Below are positions 8,662 through 16,920 of a DNA stretch of 64,000 nt, in pieces. The stretch spans positions 1-64,000 of the forward strand of contig CAINTJ010000142.1 in assembly GCA_903853385.1 (NCBI GenBank), read 5' to 3'. The translations under genes were made by a program, and so were the position numbers. Each line of letters opens with the position of its first letter. Position 1 is the first letter of the stretch. This stretch comes from an uncultured Gammaproteobacteria bacterium (GTDB lineage: Bacteria; Pseudomonadota; Gammaproteobacteria; Pseudomonadales; Pseudohongiellaceae). The notes below the pieces were generated by a model that worked only from the letters and a program-made list of their open reading frames with translations, was not told the origin of the DNA and ran no database searches.

Positions 8662-9864
8662 ATGGCAAAAATTACTGCAGGTATTGGTTGTTCCCACGTT
8701 CCCGCCATCGGCGCTGCTTTCGACCAGGGCTTGACCCAGGATCCGTACTGGAAGCCCTTGTTCGACGGCTATCCAGCCGCACAAGAGTGGATGCGCCAAC
8801 ACAAACCCGACGTTGCCATCATCGTCTACAACGACCATGGCAGCGCCATCACCCTGGAAACCATTCCGACTTTCGCCATCGGTGTGGCCGACGAATTCCA
8901 GCCGGCCGATGAAGGCTGGGGCCCGCGCAAAGTGCCGGTAGTCAAAGGTCACTCCGCACTGGCCTGGCATTTGGCAGAAACGCTGATCATCAACGAATTC
9001 GACATGTGTGTGATGAACAAACTGGATGTCGACCACGGTCTGACCATCCCGATGAACATCACTTGCGGTCTGGTTGATGAATGGCCCTTTGCCGTAATCC
9101 CGATTGCGGTGAACGTGGTGATGTTCCCGGTACCGAGCGGCGATCGCTGCTGGCGTCTGGGCGAAACCATTCGCAAAGCCGTGGAATCCTTCCCGGAAGA
9201 TCTGAAAGTAGTGGTGTTCGGCACTGGCGGCATGTCGCACCAGATTCACGGTGAGCGCTCCGGCATGATCAATACCAAGTTCGACACCGCCTTCCTCAAC
9301 GACCTGACGAAGAACCCGCAGCGTCTGCGCAAAATCAAGCATGAAGAATTTGTCACCGACAGCGGCGCCGAAGGCATCGAGATGGTGATGTGGATGGCCA
9401 TGCGCGGCGCGCTCGGCGATAACGTGCATGAAGTCTATCGCCACTACCACGTGCCAGCCTCCAATACGGCGGCTGCCGTGATCGTGCTGGAAACCGACGA
9501 CAAGAAGCCAAAGAGAAAGTCGGCAGCCAAGAAAAAAACCGCTGTGAAGAAGGCTGCAGTCAAGAAAGCTGTTAAGAAGCAAGTGGCGAAAAAAACACCT
9601 GCGACCAAGAAAGCCATAGTGAAGAAGCCGGCGAAGAAAACAGCAGTGAAGAAAAAGGCTGTGACAAAGAAACCAGTTGCCAAGAAGGCAGTTGCTAAGA
9701 AGGCAGTGGCTAAGAAGGCAGTGGCTAAGAAACCAGTTGCTAAGAAAGCAGCTGCTAAGAAAGCAGTGGCGAAGAAACCGGTAGCCAAGAAAGTAGCGGC
9801 AAAGAAAGTCGCGCCGAAAAAATCCGTGAAGAAATCCGCCAAGAAGAAAGCCGCTAAAAAGTAA
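8662..9864 (+). CDS. ligB: protocatechuate 4,5-dioxygenase beta subunit (LigB) with a long Lys/Ala-rich C-terminal tail
   Basis: The catalytic subunit of the extradiol dioxygenase that opens protocatechuate between C4 and C5 with O2 and Fe(II). Residues 1-280 match LigB closely: iron ligands H12 (GCSHVP), H59 (YNDHGS) and E240 (GIEMVMW), and catalytic H193 (GGMSHQ), all two positions off Sphingobium LigB after H12. Residues 281-400 are an added tail of PVAKKAVAKK-type units (53 Lys in 120 residues), like the tails of AlgP or histone-H1-like proteins. The tail is in the same frame with no stop or frameshift. Ordinary LigB ends near residue 300. The start is the ATG at 8662, 7 bp after ligA; the tail's role is unknown. 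Confidence 0.93.
   Translation: MAKITAGIGCSHVPAIGAAFDQGLTQDPYWKPLFDGYPAAQEWMRQHKPDVAIIVYNDHGSAITLETIPTFAIGVADEFQPADEGWGPRKVPVVKGHSALAWHLAETLIINEFDMCVMNKLDVDHGLTIPMNITCGLVDEWPFAVIPIAVNVVMFPVPSGDRCWRLGETIRKAVESFPEDLKVVVFGTGGMSHQIHGERSGMINTKFDTAFLNDLTKNPQRLRKIKHEEFVTDSGAEGIEMVMWMAMRGALGDNVHEVYRHYHVPASNTAAAVIVLETDDKKPKRKSAAKKKTAVKKAAVKKAVKKQVAKKTPATKKAIVKKPAKKTAVKKKAVTKKPVAKKAVAKKAVAKKAVAKKPVAKKAAAKKAVAKKPVAKKVAAKKVAPKKSVKKSAKKKAAKK
9661..9800 (+). repeat. in-frame 15-bp tandem repeats encoding the LigB tail
   Basis: Imperfect 15-bp units such as GTTGCTAAGAAGGCA and GTGGCTAAGAAACCA follow one another, each encoding a five-residue A/P-V-A-K-K block. Neighbouring units differ mainly at third codon positions, which suggests slippage growth followed by selection on the protein. 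The Lys/Ala-rich region as a whole runs from about 9502 to 9861. Confidence 0.85.
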
Positions 9865-9881
9865 CCTGAGGGGAAATTGCA

Positions 9882-10847
9882 ATGACGAAAGTATTGATGG
9901 TTGGCCATGGCGCCTTCGCTGACAAACACATGGATGCGATCAAGCAAATCCCGGGCGTTGAGGTCGTGTCGATTTGCGGCCGTCGTGACGACGCTACCAA
10001 AGCTGCGGCTGACAAGCGCGGCATCAAGCACTGGGGCACTGACCTTGGTGAATGTCTGAAGCAGGACATTGATGCCGTCATCATAACTTCCGCCACGCAA
10101 GTGCATGCCGCGCAGGCGATCCAGTGTCTGCAAGCCGGCAAACATGTGCAGGTGGAAATTCCGATGGCCGACACCGTGGCCGATTCGCGAGCAATTCTGG
10201 CGGCACAGCAGCAAGCCAGCCAGGCTGGCAAGAAGCTGGTAGCGATGGCAGGCCATACTCGCCGTTTCAACCCTTCGCACCAGTGGATCCATAACAGGGT
10301 CAAAGCCGGTGAACTGAAAGTGCTGCAGATGGATGTGCAGACCTATTTCTTCCGCCGCACCAACCTCAATGCCGCCGGCAATGCTCGCAGCTGGACCGAT
10401 CACCTGCTGTGGCATCATGCCTGTCATACCGTTGATCTGTTTTCCTACCAGACCGGCGAGCCGGTGAAGCACTGTCATGCGCTGGCCGGCCCGCATCATC
10501 CGGAACTGAAAATTGCCATGGACATGAGCATCGGCCTGAAAACTGCCAGCGGCGCCATCTGCACACTGTCGCTGTCATTCAACAACGACGGCCCACTGGG
10601 TACCTTCTTCCGTTACATTTGTGACAACGGCACTTATCTGGCCCGTTACGATGATTTGTTCGACGGCAAGGACAACAAGATCGACGTATCGAAAGTGGAT
10701 GTGTCGATGAACGGCATCGAGTTGCAGGATCGTGAGTTCTTTGCTGCCATCCGGGAAGGCCGCGAGCCCAATGCGTCCATTGCCCAGTGTTTGCCAGCGA
10801 TGGAAACCCTGGACAGACTGGAGCAGTCACTCAACAGCACCCAGTAA
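9882..10847 (+). CDS. ligC: 4-carboxy-2-hydroxymuconate-6-semialdehyde dehydrogenase (LigC)
   Basis: A 321-residue Gfo/Idh/MocA-family NADP-dependent dehydrogenase that oxidises the ring-cleavage product of LigAB to 2-pyrone-4,6-dicarboxylate. The N-terminal Rossmann motif is VGHGAFADKHMDAI; later blocks GHTRRFNPSHQWIHN, MDVQTYFFRR, RSWTDHLLWHHACHTVDL and DVSMNGIELQDREF agree with Sphingobium LigC almost residue for residue. It has a strong GAGGGG ribosome site and begins 17 bp after ligB, in the same operon. A hairpin follows the stop. Confidence 0.93.
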   Translation: MTKVLMVGHGAFADKHMDAIKQIPGVEVVSICGRRDDATKAAADKRGIKHWGTDLGECLKQDIDAVIITSATQVHAAQAIQCLQAGKHVQVEIPMADTVADSRAILAAQQQASQAGKKLVAMAGHTRRFNPSHQWIHNRVKAGELKVLQMDVQTYFFRRTNLNAAGNARSWTDHLLWHHACHTVDLFSYQTGEPVKHCHALAGPHHPELKIAMDMSIGLKTASGAICTLSLSFNNDGPLGTFFRYICDNGTYLARYDDLFDGKDNKIDVSKVDVSMNGIELQDREFFAAIREGREPNASIAQCLPAMETLDRLEQSLNSTQ

Positions 10848-10852
10848 ACATC

Positions 10853-10870
10853 CGGGGCCGCAAGGCCCCG
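10853..10870 (+). terminator. hairpin after ligC, weak terminator
   Basis: Seven-bp stem CGGGGCC/GGCCCCG with a GCAA tetraloop, followed by ACTTGTTT. The T-rich tail is poor, so termination may be partial and the aldo/keto reductase downstream may still be read through. Confidence 0.55.
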
Positions 10871-10928
10871 ACTTGTTTCTGGAGCTTTGCTATTATCAGT
10901 GCATTCCTGTTTCCGGAGTCTCCCCACC

Positions 10929-11924
10929 ATGCAAACCCGCAAACTTGGCCCCTTCACGGTCAACGCCATCGGCCTCGGCTGCATGAGCATGTCGCATGCC
11001 TATGGCACGCCTGATCTGGTGGAAGCCGAGCGCACGCTCAATGCCGCGCTTGATATCGGCTACAACTTTCTCGATACCGCCTATCTGTACGGCTTCGGAA
11101 AAAATGAAGAGCTGCTGGGGCGGGTGATGAAAGCGCGCCGCCAGCAATTCGTGCTGGCCAGCAAGTGCGGCATCGTCAAAAGTCCGGAAGGCAAGCGTGT
11201 GATCGACGGCAGCCCGGCCAGCATTCGCGCCACTTGTGAAGGCTCGCTGCAACGCCTGCAAACCGAGGTGATCGACCTCTACTATCTGCATCGCCGCGAT
11301 TTCAAAGTGCCCATCGAAGACAGCGTGGGTGAACTAAGCCGGCTGGTGGAGGAAGGCAAGGTGCGCGCGATCGGCTTGTCGGAAGTGTCCGCCGCGACCC
11401 TGCGCAAGGCGCACAAGGTGCATCCGGTCACCGCACTGCAAACTGAATATTCGCTGTGGAGCCGTAATGCTGAAATCGCGGTGCTGGATACCTGCCAGCA
11501 GCTGGACATCGCGTTCGTCGCGTTCAGTCCGCTGGCACGCGGCTTTCTGACCGGCAAACTCAACGATCCCCAGGCCCAGCTGGAAGCCGGTGACATTCGC
11601 CACAACTTTCCGCGTTTCTATCCGGAAAATTACCCGAAAAACCTGCAGCTGCTGCCCGCTTACCAACAGATCGCCCGGGAAGCCGGCTGTACGCCCGCAC
11701 AACTGGCACTGGCCTGGCTGCTGGCCAAGGCCCCCCACATCATTCCGATACCCGGCACGCGCCATCTTGACTATGCCATCGAGAATTTCGGTGCAATCAA
11801 TGTGAAACTTGCTGCTGCCCAGGTAGCTAAACTCGACGCAATCATTAACCATGAGACTGTGGTCGGCGACCGTTACAACCCGCCCACCCAGACTGAAATA
11901 GATACAGAACAATTCCCGTCCTGA
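10929..11924 (+). CDS. aldo/keto reductase
   Basis: A 331-residue NADPH-dependent (beta/alpha)8-barrel oxidoreductase. Visible landmarks are LGPFTVNAIGLGCMSMS, the catalytic Asp and Tyr region FLDTAYLYGFGKNEELLG, the Lys in FVLASKCG, the His in DLYYLHRRD, and the cofactor loop IPGTRHLDYAIENFGA near the C-terminus. The start is the ATG at 10929. It lies 81 bp after ligC behind a weak hairpin. It may reduce aromatic aldehydes or ketones from the same catabolism, but the substrate cannot be deduced. Confidence 0.87.
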   Translation: MQTRKLGPFTVNAIGLGCMSMSHAYGTPDLVEAERTLNAALDIGYNFLDTAYLYGFGKNEELLGRVMKARRQQFVLASKCGIVKSPEGKRVIDGSPASIRATCEGSLQRLQTEVIDLYYLHRRDFKVPIEDSVGELSRLVEEGKVRAIGLSEVSAATLRKAHKVHPVTALQTEYSLWSRNAEIAVLDTCQQLDIAFVAFSPLARGFLTGKLNDPQAQLEAGDIRHNFPRFYPENYPKNLQLLPAYQQIAREAGCTPAQLALAWLLAKAPHIIPIPGTRHLDYAIENFGAINVKLAAAQVAKLDAIINHETVVGDRYNPPTQTEIDTEQFPS

Positions 11925-11999
11925 AACTGTGAGCTCAGGCGCCTTTCAACCTCTGCACCCGCCGGTGGCGTGGATGCCTACGACTTTTCGGAATTCGTC

Positions 12000-12956
12000 A
12001 TGCGGTTACTGTTTGCGTTAATGCTGGTACTGGGCTCGCTGTCGGCGCTGGCTCAACGGCCTGATCGTCCCTCCATTCCTCTCAACAGTTATTCGCTGCC
12101 CGGCTATCACGCCGTGGATCCTGCCACCGCGCTGCATTTGCCGGCCGGCGTGGTGTTTGGCGCCATTGCGGCCGTGGCCATTACCCCCGACAACCATTTG
12201 CTGGTGCTCAATCGCGGTGATGTGCCGTTTTATGAATTTGCCACCGATGGCACTTTTATCCGGGCCTTTGGCGACAAGGAACTATTCAAGATGGCGCATG
12301 GCCTGCGCTATTCGCCCAAAGGTGAACTGTGGGTCACCGATATCGGCAACCATCTGGTACGCAAATTTGACAACAACGGCAAGGTGCTGATGACCATCGG
12401 TTCCGGTAGCGCCGGCGATTGGGATGAGGCCACAGGCGCGCACAACTTCAATCAACCCAATGAGACTGCGATCGACAGCCACGGCAATATCTATGTGGTT
12501 CAGGGTCACGGCACCGGCGAACCCAAAGTGCTGAAATTTGACAGCAGCGGCAAGTTCATCAAGCAATGGGGCAAGAAAGGCACCGGCCCCGGCGAGTTTT
12601 TTGCAGCCCATTCCATCGAGATCGACAGCAGCGATACGCTCTATGTCGCCGATCGTGAAAACATGCGCATCGAACGCTTTGATACCGACGGCAAGTTGCT
12701 AGGTGAGTGGAAATACAACGCCATGGTTTGCGGACTTTATCTGCACAAGGACGGCTTCATGTACATGACCAGTGGTTTTGACGGCGAATGGGCCAAGCTC
12801 GACCATGACGGCAAACTGCTGGGCTCGCTGGGCAGCCCGGGCAAGGCCAGCGGCCAGTTCGGTGAGGCCCATTATCTCGTGCTTGATCACGACAACGATG
12901 TGTTCATCGCCGACGTCTCCAATCGACGCGTGCAACTTTACCGGCACGATCCGTGA
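12000..12956 (+). CDS. exported NHL-repeat beta-propeller protein
   Basis: A 318-residue protein with a signal peptide (MRLLFALMLVLGSLSALA) and a six-bladed NHL-type propeller. Repeated strand motifs are VTDIGNHLVRKFDNNGKV, YVVQGHGTGEPKVLKF, YVADRENMRIERFDTDGK and FIADVSNRRVQLY. Relatives include peptidyl-alpha-hydroxyglycine alpha-amidating-lyase-like proteins and scaffolds; the enzyme residues cannot be judged here. An in-frame GTG at 11970 exists but would spoil the signal peptide, so the ATG at 12000 is used. Its role next to the NsrR operon is unknown. Confidence 0.75.
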   Translation: MRLLFALMLVLGSLSALAQRPDRPSIPLNSYSLPGYHAVDPATALHLPAGVVFGAIAAVAITPDNHLLVLNRGDVPFYEFATDGTFIRAFGDKELFKMAHGLRYSPKGELWVTDIGNHLVRKFDNNGKVLMTIGSGSAGDWDEATGAHNFNQPNETAIDSHGNIYVVQGHGTGEPKVLKFDSSGKFIKQWGKKGTGPGEFFAAHSIEIDSSDTLYVADRENMRIERFDTDGKLLGEWKYNAMVCGLYLHKDGFMYMTSGFDGEWAKLDHDGKLLGSLGSPGKASGQFGEAHYLVLDHDNDVFIADVSNRRVQLYRHDP

Positions 12957-12989
12957 GCGTAGTCTTGCAGCCAGTGCGGAGGCAAGCTC

Positions 12990-13421
12990 ATGCGTTTGAC
13001 CAGTTACACGGATTACGCCCTGCGGGTATTGCTGTTCGTGGCAGCCACTGATGAGGCCGTCACCATCAATGTGATTTCTGCCGCCTACGGCATTTCCAAG
13101 GAACACCTCCGCAAGGTGGTACACAAGCTTGCCCAACTGGGCTATCTCCACACCACCCAGGGCCGCAACGGTGGCATCCGGCTCGGTATTCCGGCCGAGA
13201 ACATCAACATCCGCGACCTTGTGCTGCAGTTCGAAAGTACCGAACTGGTGGAATGTTTCAACGCGGACACCAATAGCTGCCCCATCCTCGGCATGTGCGG
13301 CCTCAAGGGCGTGCTGCAAAAAGCCCAGAAGAGTTTTCTCGAGGTACTGGGCCAGTATCACTTGAGCGACCTGGTTAAAAATCCCCGCCTGTTGATCTTC
13401 GTCAAGAACGCTGCTGCCTGA
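12990..13421 (+). CDS. nsrR: Rrf2-family nitric-oxide-sensing repressor NsrR
   Basis: A 143-residue iron-sulphur repressor. It starts MRLTSYTDYALRVLLFVA, the Rrf2 winged-helix signature, with the recognition helix in ISKEHLRKVVHKL and the wing GRNGGIRL. The cluster ligands sit in ECFNADTNSCPILGMC (three Cys with NsrR spacing). NO destroys the cluster and lifts repression. The ribosome site is GGAGG. A matching operator lies at 13464-13480 before the globin-reductase genes, which supports the NsrR assignment over IscR. Confidence 0.9.
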   Translation: MRLTSYTDYALRVLLFVAATDEAVTINVISAAYGISKEHLRKVVHKLAQLGYLHTTQGRNGGIRLGIPAENINIRDLVLQFESTELVECFNADTNSCPILGMCGLKGVLQKAQKSFLEVLGQYHLSDLVKNPRLLIFVKNAAA

Positions 13422-13463
13422 GCATTGTTTGCATGGTTGACTTGACCTGCCAACCACAAAATA

Positions 13464-13480
13464 ATGTACTCTTGATACAT
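13464..13480. promoter_or_regulatory. NsrR operator
   Basis: The 17-bp inverted repeat ATGTA-N7-TACAT, with flanks reading AATGTACTCTTGATACATCA. This closely follows the known NsrR site of Escherichia coli hmp (ATGCATTTGAGATACATC). It lies 30 bp before the globin start and just after the nsrR stop, so NsrR likely represses the downstream pair. Confidence 0.8.
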
Positions 13481-13510
13481 CAATTAACTTCCTATCCTCA
13501 GGAGTAATGT

Positions 13511-13867
13511 ATGGCCAGTGTTTTCGAAGCAATCGGCGGTGCCGCCGCCGTCGATGCAGCAGTCGATATCTTTTACCGCAAAGTGCTCGGCGATCCGCTC
13601 ATCAGTAAATTTTTCGATAGCGTCGACATGGATCGGCAGACCGCCAAACAAAAAGCCTTTCTCACCATGGCCTTCGGCGGCCCCAACCACTACACCGGCC
13701 AGGACATGCGCAATGCCCACAAACACATGAAATTGACCGATGTCCATTTCAATGCCGTTGCTGGTCATCTGCAATCCACACTGGCGGAACTCAATGTGCC
13801 TCAGCAACACATCGATACCATCATGGGCATTGCCGCCAGCACACACGATGACGTGCTGAACGTCTGA
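13511..13867 (+). CDS. glbN: group I truncated haemoglobin (trHbN type)
   Basis: A 118-residue 2-on-2 globin. Landmarks of group I are FEAIGGAAAVDAAVDIFY with B10 Tyr22, FFDSVDMDRQTAKQKAFL, AFGGPNHYTGQDMRNAH with proximal His70 (same position as in Synechocystis GlbN), and the HFNAVAGHL helix. Group I members carry out NO dioxygenation to nitrate when re-reduced. The RBS is CAGGAG. It lies behind an NsrR operator and is directly followed by a ferredoxin-type reductase, which would re-reduce the haem. Confidence 0.93.
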   Translation: MASVFEAIGGAAAVDAAVDIFYRKVLGDPLISKFFDSVDMDRQTAKQKAFLTMAFGGPNHYTGQDMRNAHKHMKLTDVHFNAVAGHLQSTLAELNVPQQHIDTIMGIAASTHDDVLNV

Positions 13868-14881
13868 TTGCAGCACCCACTGGTGACTATGCTTGGTTTT
13901 CAGGCGGGGCACTACCCGCTTGCCGACGGCGAAAGCGTGCTGGATTGCCTGCTGCGCCACCAGCAGCCAGTGCCCTACTCCTGCAAAGCCGGCCTGTGCC
14001 AGTCCTGTCTGGTACAGGCGGTGGATTGCCAGCCGCCAGCGCTTGCCACCCGGGGCCTGAAAGCAACATTGCAAAGCAGCGGCCATGCCATGGCGTGCCA
14101 ATGGCATCCCGACAGTGATGTATGTGTACGCTTGCCTGACAACCAGGCACTGTCAGTGCAAGGCCACATCGTTGGCTTGCAGCAGCTCAACGCGGTGGTG
14201 ATGAAACTGGTGGTGCAAGCCGACGACCCCACTGCACTTGCCGAATGCCATCCGGGCCAGTACCTGAATCTGGTAAACAGCGCCGGTACCATCCGCAGCT
14301 ATTCGGTGGCCAATGATTGTCGCCAGCATGGCCGCGCCGAATTTCATATTGCCGCCACCGCCCAGGGACTGTTCAGCCACTGGCTGTTCAATGCCGCCAG
14401 CCTGGGCGACGTGCTGCAAATGCGCGGACCCGCCGGCAGCTGTTTCTACGTGGCCGACGCCGACCAGCAGCAACCTTTGTTGCTGGTCGGCGTCGGCACC
14501 GGTTTGGCCCCGCTTTACGCCATCGTCAATGACGCGCTGGCACAAGGGCATCAAGGCCCGATCCTGCTTGTTCATGGTGCCAGCTCGACAGCCTCGCTTT
14601 ATTACCGTGCAGAACTGCGTGCGCTGGCAGCCTCACACAGCAAGTTCAGTTACAGCGCTTTGGTGCGGGCGGGAGCTGCCGACGCCGACTGCCAGCAAGG
14701 CGATGCAGCCGAATCAGCGCTGGCACTGCTGGCAGCGCTGCCGGTTGCCCAAACGCGGGTGTATTTGTGTGGCAATGCCGCCTTTGTACACAACCTGCGC
14801 AAACTGGTGTTCATGCGAGGGGTCAGGTCAGCCAATATCTTTTGCGATCCGTTTGTGGAACGCGCCACCCAGAGCAACTGA
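13868..14881 (+). CDS. 2Fe-2S ferredoxin-NAD(P)H reductase, partner of the globin
   Basis: A three-domain electron-transfer flavoprotein of about 337 residues. The N-terminal plant-type 2Fe-2S domain has SCKAGLCQSC and a later AC (about residues 38-80). The FAD-binding barrel holds RSYSVAND, the FAD contact motif. The NAD(P)-binding domain holds LLLVGVGTGLAPLY and ends VYLCGNAAFVHNLRK. It starts at or just after the globin stop: the TTG at 13868 abuts TGA, and in-frame GTG 13883 and ATG 13889 are alternatives, the last trimming the first beta strand. With the globin it resembles a split flavohaemoglobin that carries an extra iron-sulphur domain. Confidence 0.88.
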   Translation: MQHPLVTMLGFQAGHYPLADGESVLDCLLRHQQPVPYSCKAGLCQSCLVQAVDCQPPALATRGLKATLQSSGHAMACQWHPDSDVCVRLPDNQALSVQGHIVGLQQLNAVVMKLVVQADDPTALAECHPGQYLNLVNSAGTIRSYSVANDCRQHGRAEFHIAATAQGLFSHWLFNAASLGDVLQMRGPAGSCFYVADADQQQPLLLVGVGTGLAPLYAIVNDALAQGHQGPILLVHGASSTASLYYRAELRALAASHSKFSYSALVRAGAADADCQQGDAAESALALLAALPVAQTRVYLCGNAAFVHNLRKLVFMRGVRSANIFCDPFVERATQSN

Positions 14882-14972
14882 ACCCGGCCAGCACAGCCAC
14901 CTGCAGCCAGGCTTGAGTTTGCAACCCCGCTGATCTACCCTAAATGCGTACTCTCTACCCTGGAGCAGTGCC

Positions 14973-15587
14973 ATGCCAATCCTGAATACGGTGCAACTTT
15001 TTATTTCCCGCAACCTGTGGCTGAACCGACGTGTATGGGGGGCGCTAATAGCCATGCTGTATGCCGCCAACTCCCACGCACAGGCCATTACCACCATCAG
15101 CAATAGCAGCGATGCCAGAGACTGCTATCTGGCGGCCGCTTCTGCAGCCGCCAAATTTTCAGCCAACCAGGAAAACCTCGCCACCTGTACGCGCGCGCTT
15201 GACCACGAAATCCTGACCCGCACCGACAAGGCCCGCACCTTGATCAACCGCGGCATCGTGCTCACCGCACTTGAGAAATACCAGGACGCACTGGCCGACT
15301 ACAATGCTGCCTCGGTGCTGGAACCCGACATGCCGGAAGCTTTCATCAGTCGTGGCAATCTGTGGTACCTGGCCGAGAAATACCAACGCGCGGCCGATGA
15401 ATACAGCAAGTCCATGAAAATGGATTTTTCACGCATGCACATCGCCTTCTACAATCGCGGCATTAGCAACGAAAAGCTCGGCAACAAGGACGCGGCCATT
15501 GCTGACATCAAGGAAGCACTGAAATTGCAGCCCGACTTCAAGCAAGCCCGAGACCGGCTGGAATTTCTTAGCAAGCCAGCAAAGTAA
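14973..15587 (+). CDS. exported TPR-repeat protein
   Basis: A 204-residue protein with a long signal peptide (MPILNTVQLF through NSHAQA, about 37 residues) and three or more tetratricopeptide repeats: ARTLINRGIVLTALEKYQDALADYNAASVLEP, the similar AFISRGNLWYLAEKYQRAADEY, and AFYNRGISNEKLGNKDAA. Two Cys (C50, C69 region) may pair in the periplasm. TPRs bind other proteins; no partner can be named. It stands alone between the reductase and the leftward GGDEF gene. Confidence 0.8.
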   Translation: MPILNTVQLFISRNLWLNRRVWGALIAMLYAANSHAQAITTISNSSDARDCYLAAASAAAKFSANQENLATCTRALDHEILTRTDKARTLINRGIVLTALEKYQDALADYNAASVLEPDMPEAFISRGNLWYLAEKYQRAADEYSKSMKMDFSRMHIAFYNRGISNEKLGNKDAAIADIKEALKLQPDFKQARDRLEFLSKPAK

Positions 15588-15655
15588 ATGAAATACAGCA
15601 ATCCGCATGTCGCTTGGCGTGATGGTCAGCCCGTAGCTGGCGGCAGGCTCGCGGG

Positions 15656-16756
15656 TCAGCTCATTACCACACGGTCACCGCCTTCACGGCGCGCCTGAGA
15701 CAGATTGGCGGCGGCCTGGGCAATGAATTGGTCGGCGCTCGATGCATTGTAGCAAGCCACGCCCACACTGATCGTGAACTTCACTGCCGCGCCCTGATAC
15801 AGGAGGGATTGATTGCGGCATGCGGAAATAACGCGCTGTGCCAGCGCAAAGGCACCAACGGTCATGGTTTGCGGCATCAATACCAGAAAACGTGCGTCAT
15901 CCCAGCAGCCGGCAATGTCGGTTTCCCGCAAATGGGACTGCAGGGTTTTGGCAAGCTGTACATGCATCATGGTGGCGTAGGCGCTGCCATAGCGCGCGGT
16001 CTGCACGTGCAAATAATCCGGCTCGATGAAAAGGATGCAGTAATCGGAGTGATAGCGCTTGATGCGTGCCAGTTCTGCCACCAGCAATTTTTCCAGCAAA
16101 CGGCGATTGGCCATACTGGTGGTGAGATCACCGTAAATCAGCTGGTTGAGGTCATCAATGCTGACCAGCAAGTCGCGTTCAGCCTTGACGCGAAAATATT
16201 CAAACATCACTGCCAGCATCGACACGATGCAATAGACAGCCATGATCCGTTCAAAAATAATGTCGGAGTAACGGTCAATCTGGAAACTGAATGCGCCCGT
16301 ATGCAGAATCAGCGTGATCACCAGCAGTGCGATCACCGAGCCCAGCCCCGTGGCCATGCCCTGCAGGAAAATGGCGACCAGCGGAAACACAAAATAGAAC
16401 AAGGGGCCGGTATTCTCGGTGCCGCCGGTGTAGAACAGATACACGCACAACAAACCCATCAACAGCGTCAGCAGGTGTTTGGTAAAACGGTAGAAATGTG
16501 AATACCAGGCAGTGGAGTACACCAGCAAGGTGACCACGGCAAAACCGAAGATCACTTCCGCAAACTTGATCTCGCCGCGCACCAGCGCCGCCAGGCCGAA
16601 CAACACCAGGAAGCTGATGGCCACCGCACTGTAGAGCCCGCACAACAAAAAGTGCTGGTATTCACGGTCTTTCAGGCTCGCCTTCAGGCGGTCCTGGATG
16701 GGAACCGGAATCGTCCACAGTGGCTCAGTAGAAATTTGCAGATCTCTGTCAGCCAC
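15656..16756 (-). CDS. membrane protein with degenerate GGDEF domain
   Basis: A 366-residue protein with an N-terminal set of about six transmembrane helices (residues 35-185) and a C-terminal domain with the diguanylate-cyclase fold: LTTSMANRRLLEKLLVAE, then the signature position, then FTISVGVACY. Where active enzymes have GGDEF this protein reads CWDDARF, so the two glycines that hold GTP are lost and catalysis is unlikely. The inhibitory RxxD site is also not clear. It may act as a c-di-GMP or GTP sensor, or as a non-enzymatic membrane regulator (inference). Confidence 0.8.
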   Translation of the reverse strand: MADRDLQISTEPLWTIPVPIQDRLKASLKDREYQHFLLCGLYSAVAISFLVLFGLAALVRGEIKFAEVIFGFAVVTLLVYSTAWYSHFYRFTKHLLTLLMGLLCVYLFYTGGTENTGPLFYFVFPLVAIFLQGMATGLGSVIALLVITLILHTGAFSFQIDRYSDIIFERIMAVYCIVSMLAVMFEYFRVKAERDLLVSIDDLNQLIYGDLTTSMANRRLLEKLLVAELARIKRYHSDYCILFIEPDYLHVQTARYGSAYATMMHVQLAKTLQSHLRETDIAGCWDDARFLVLMPQTMTVGAFALAQRVISACRNQSLLYQGAAVKFTISVGVACYNASSADQFIAQAAANLSQARREGGDRVVMS

Positions 16757-16920
16757 GATTGCACTCTTCGGATGACAGCAGAAAAGTCACCATAGGTTTA
16801 TTAGTCAGTACAGGAAATTACGACCACCCTTGTACTGAGCATAAACCAATTTGAGTGAGCCCGGACACAGTTTGGCAAGATAAGGTCCGATATCAGAATA
16901 ATCTCATCATCACCAGAATT

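Noticed and set aside
8638-9882. Long minus-strand ORF (414 residues) and another at 9444-10499 across ligB
   Set aside because: They are antisense to the repetitive Lys/Ala tail; the composition (Leu/Phe/Ala-rich, repeated) comes from the reverse of AAG/GCC-type codons. No start signal or family match.
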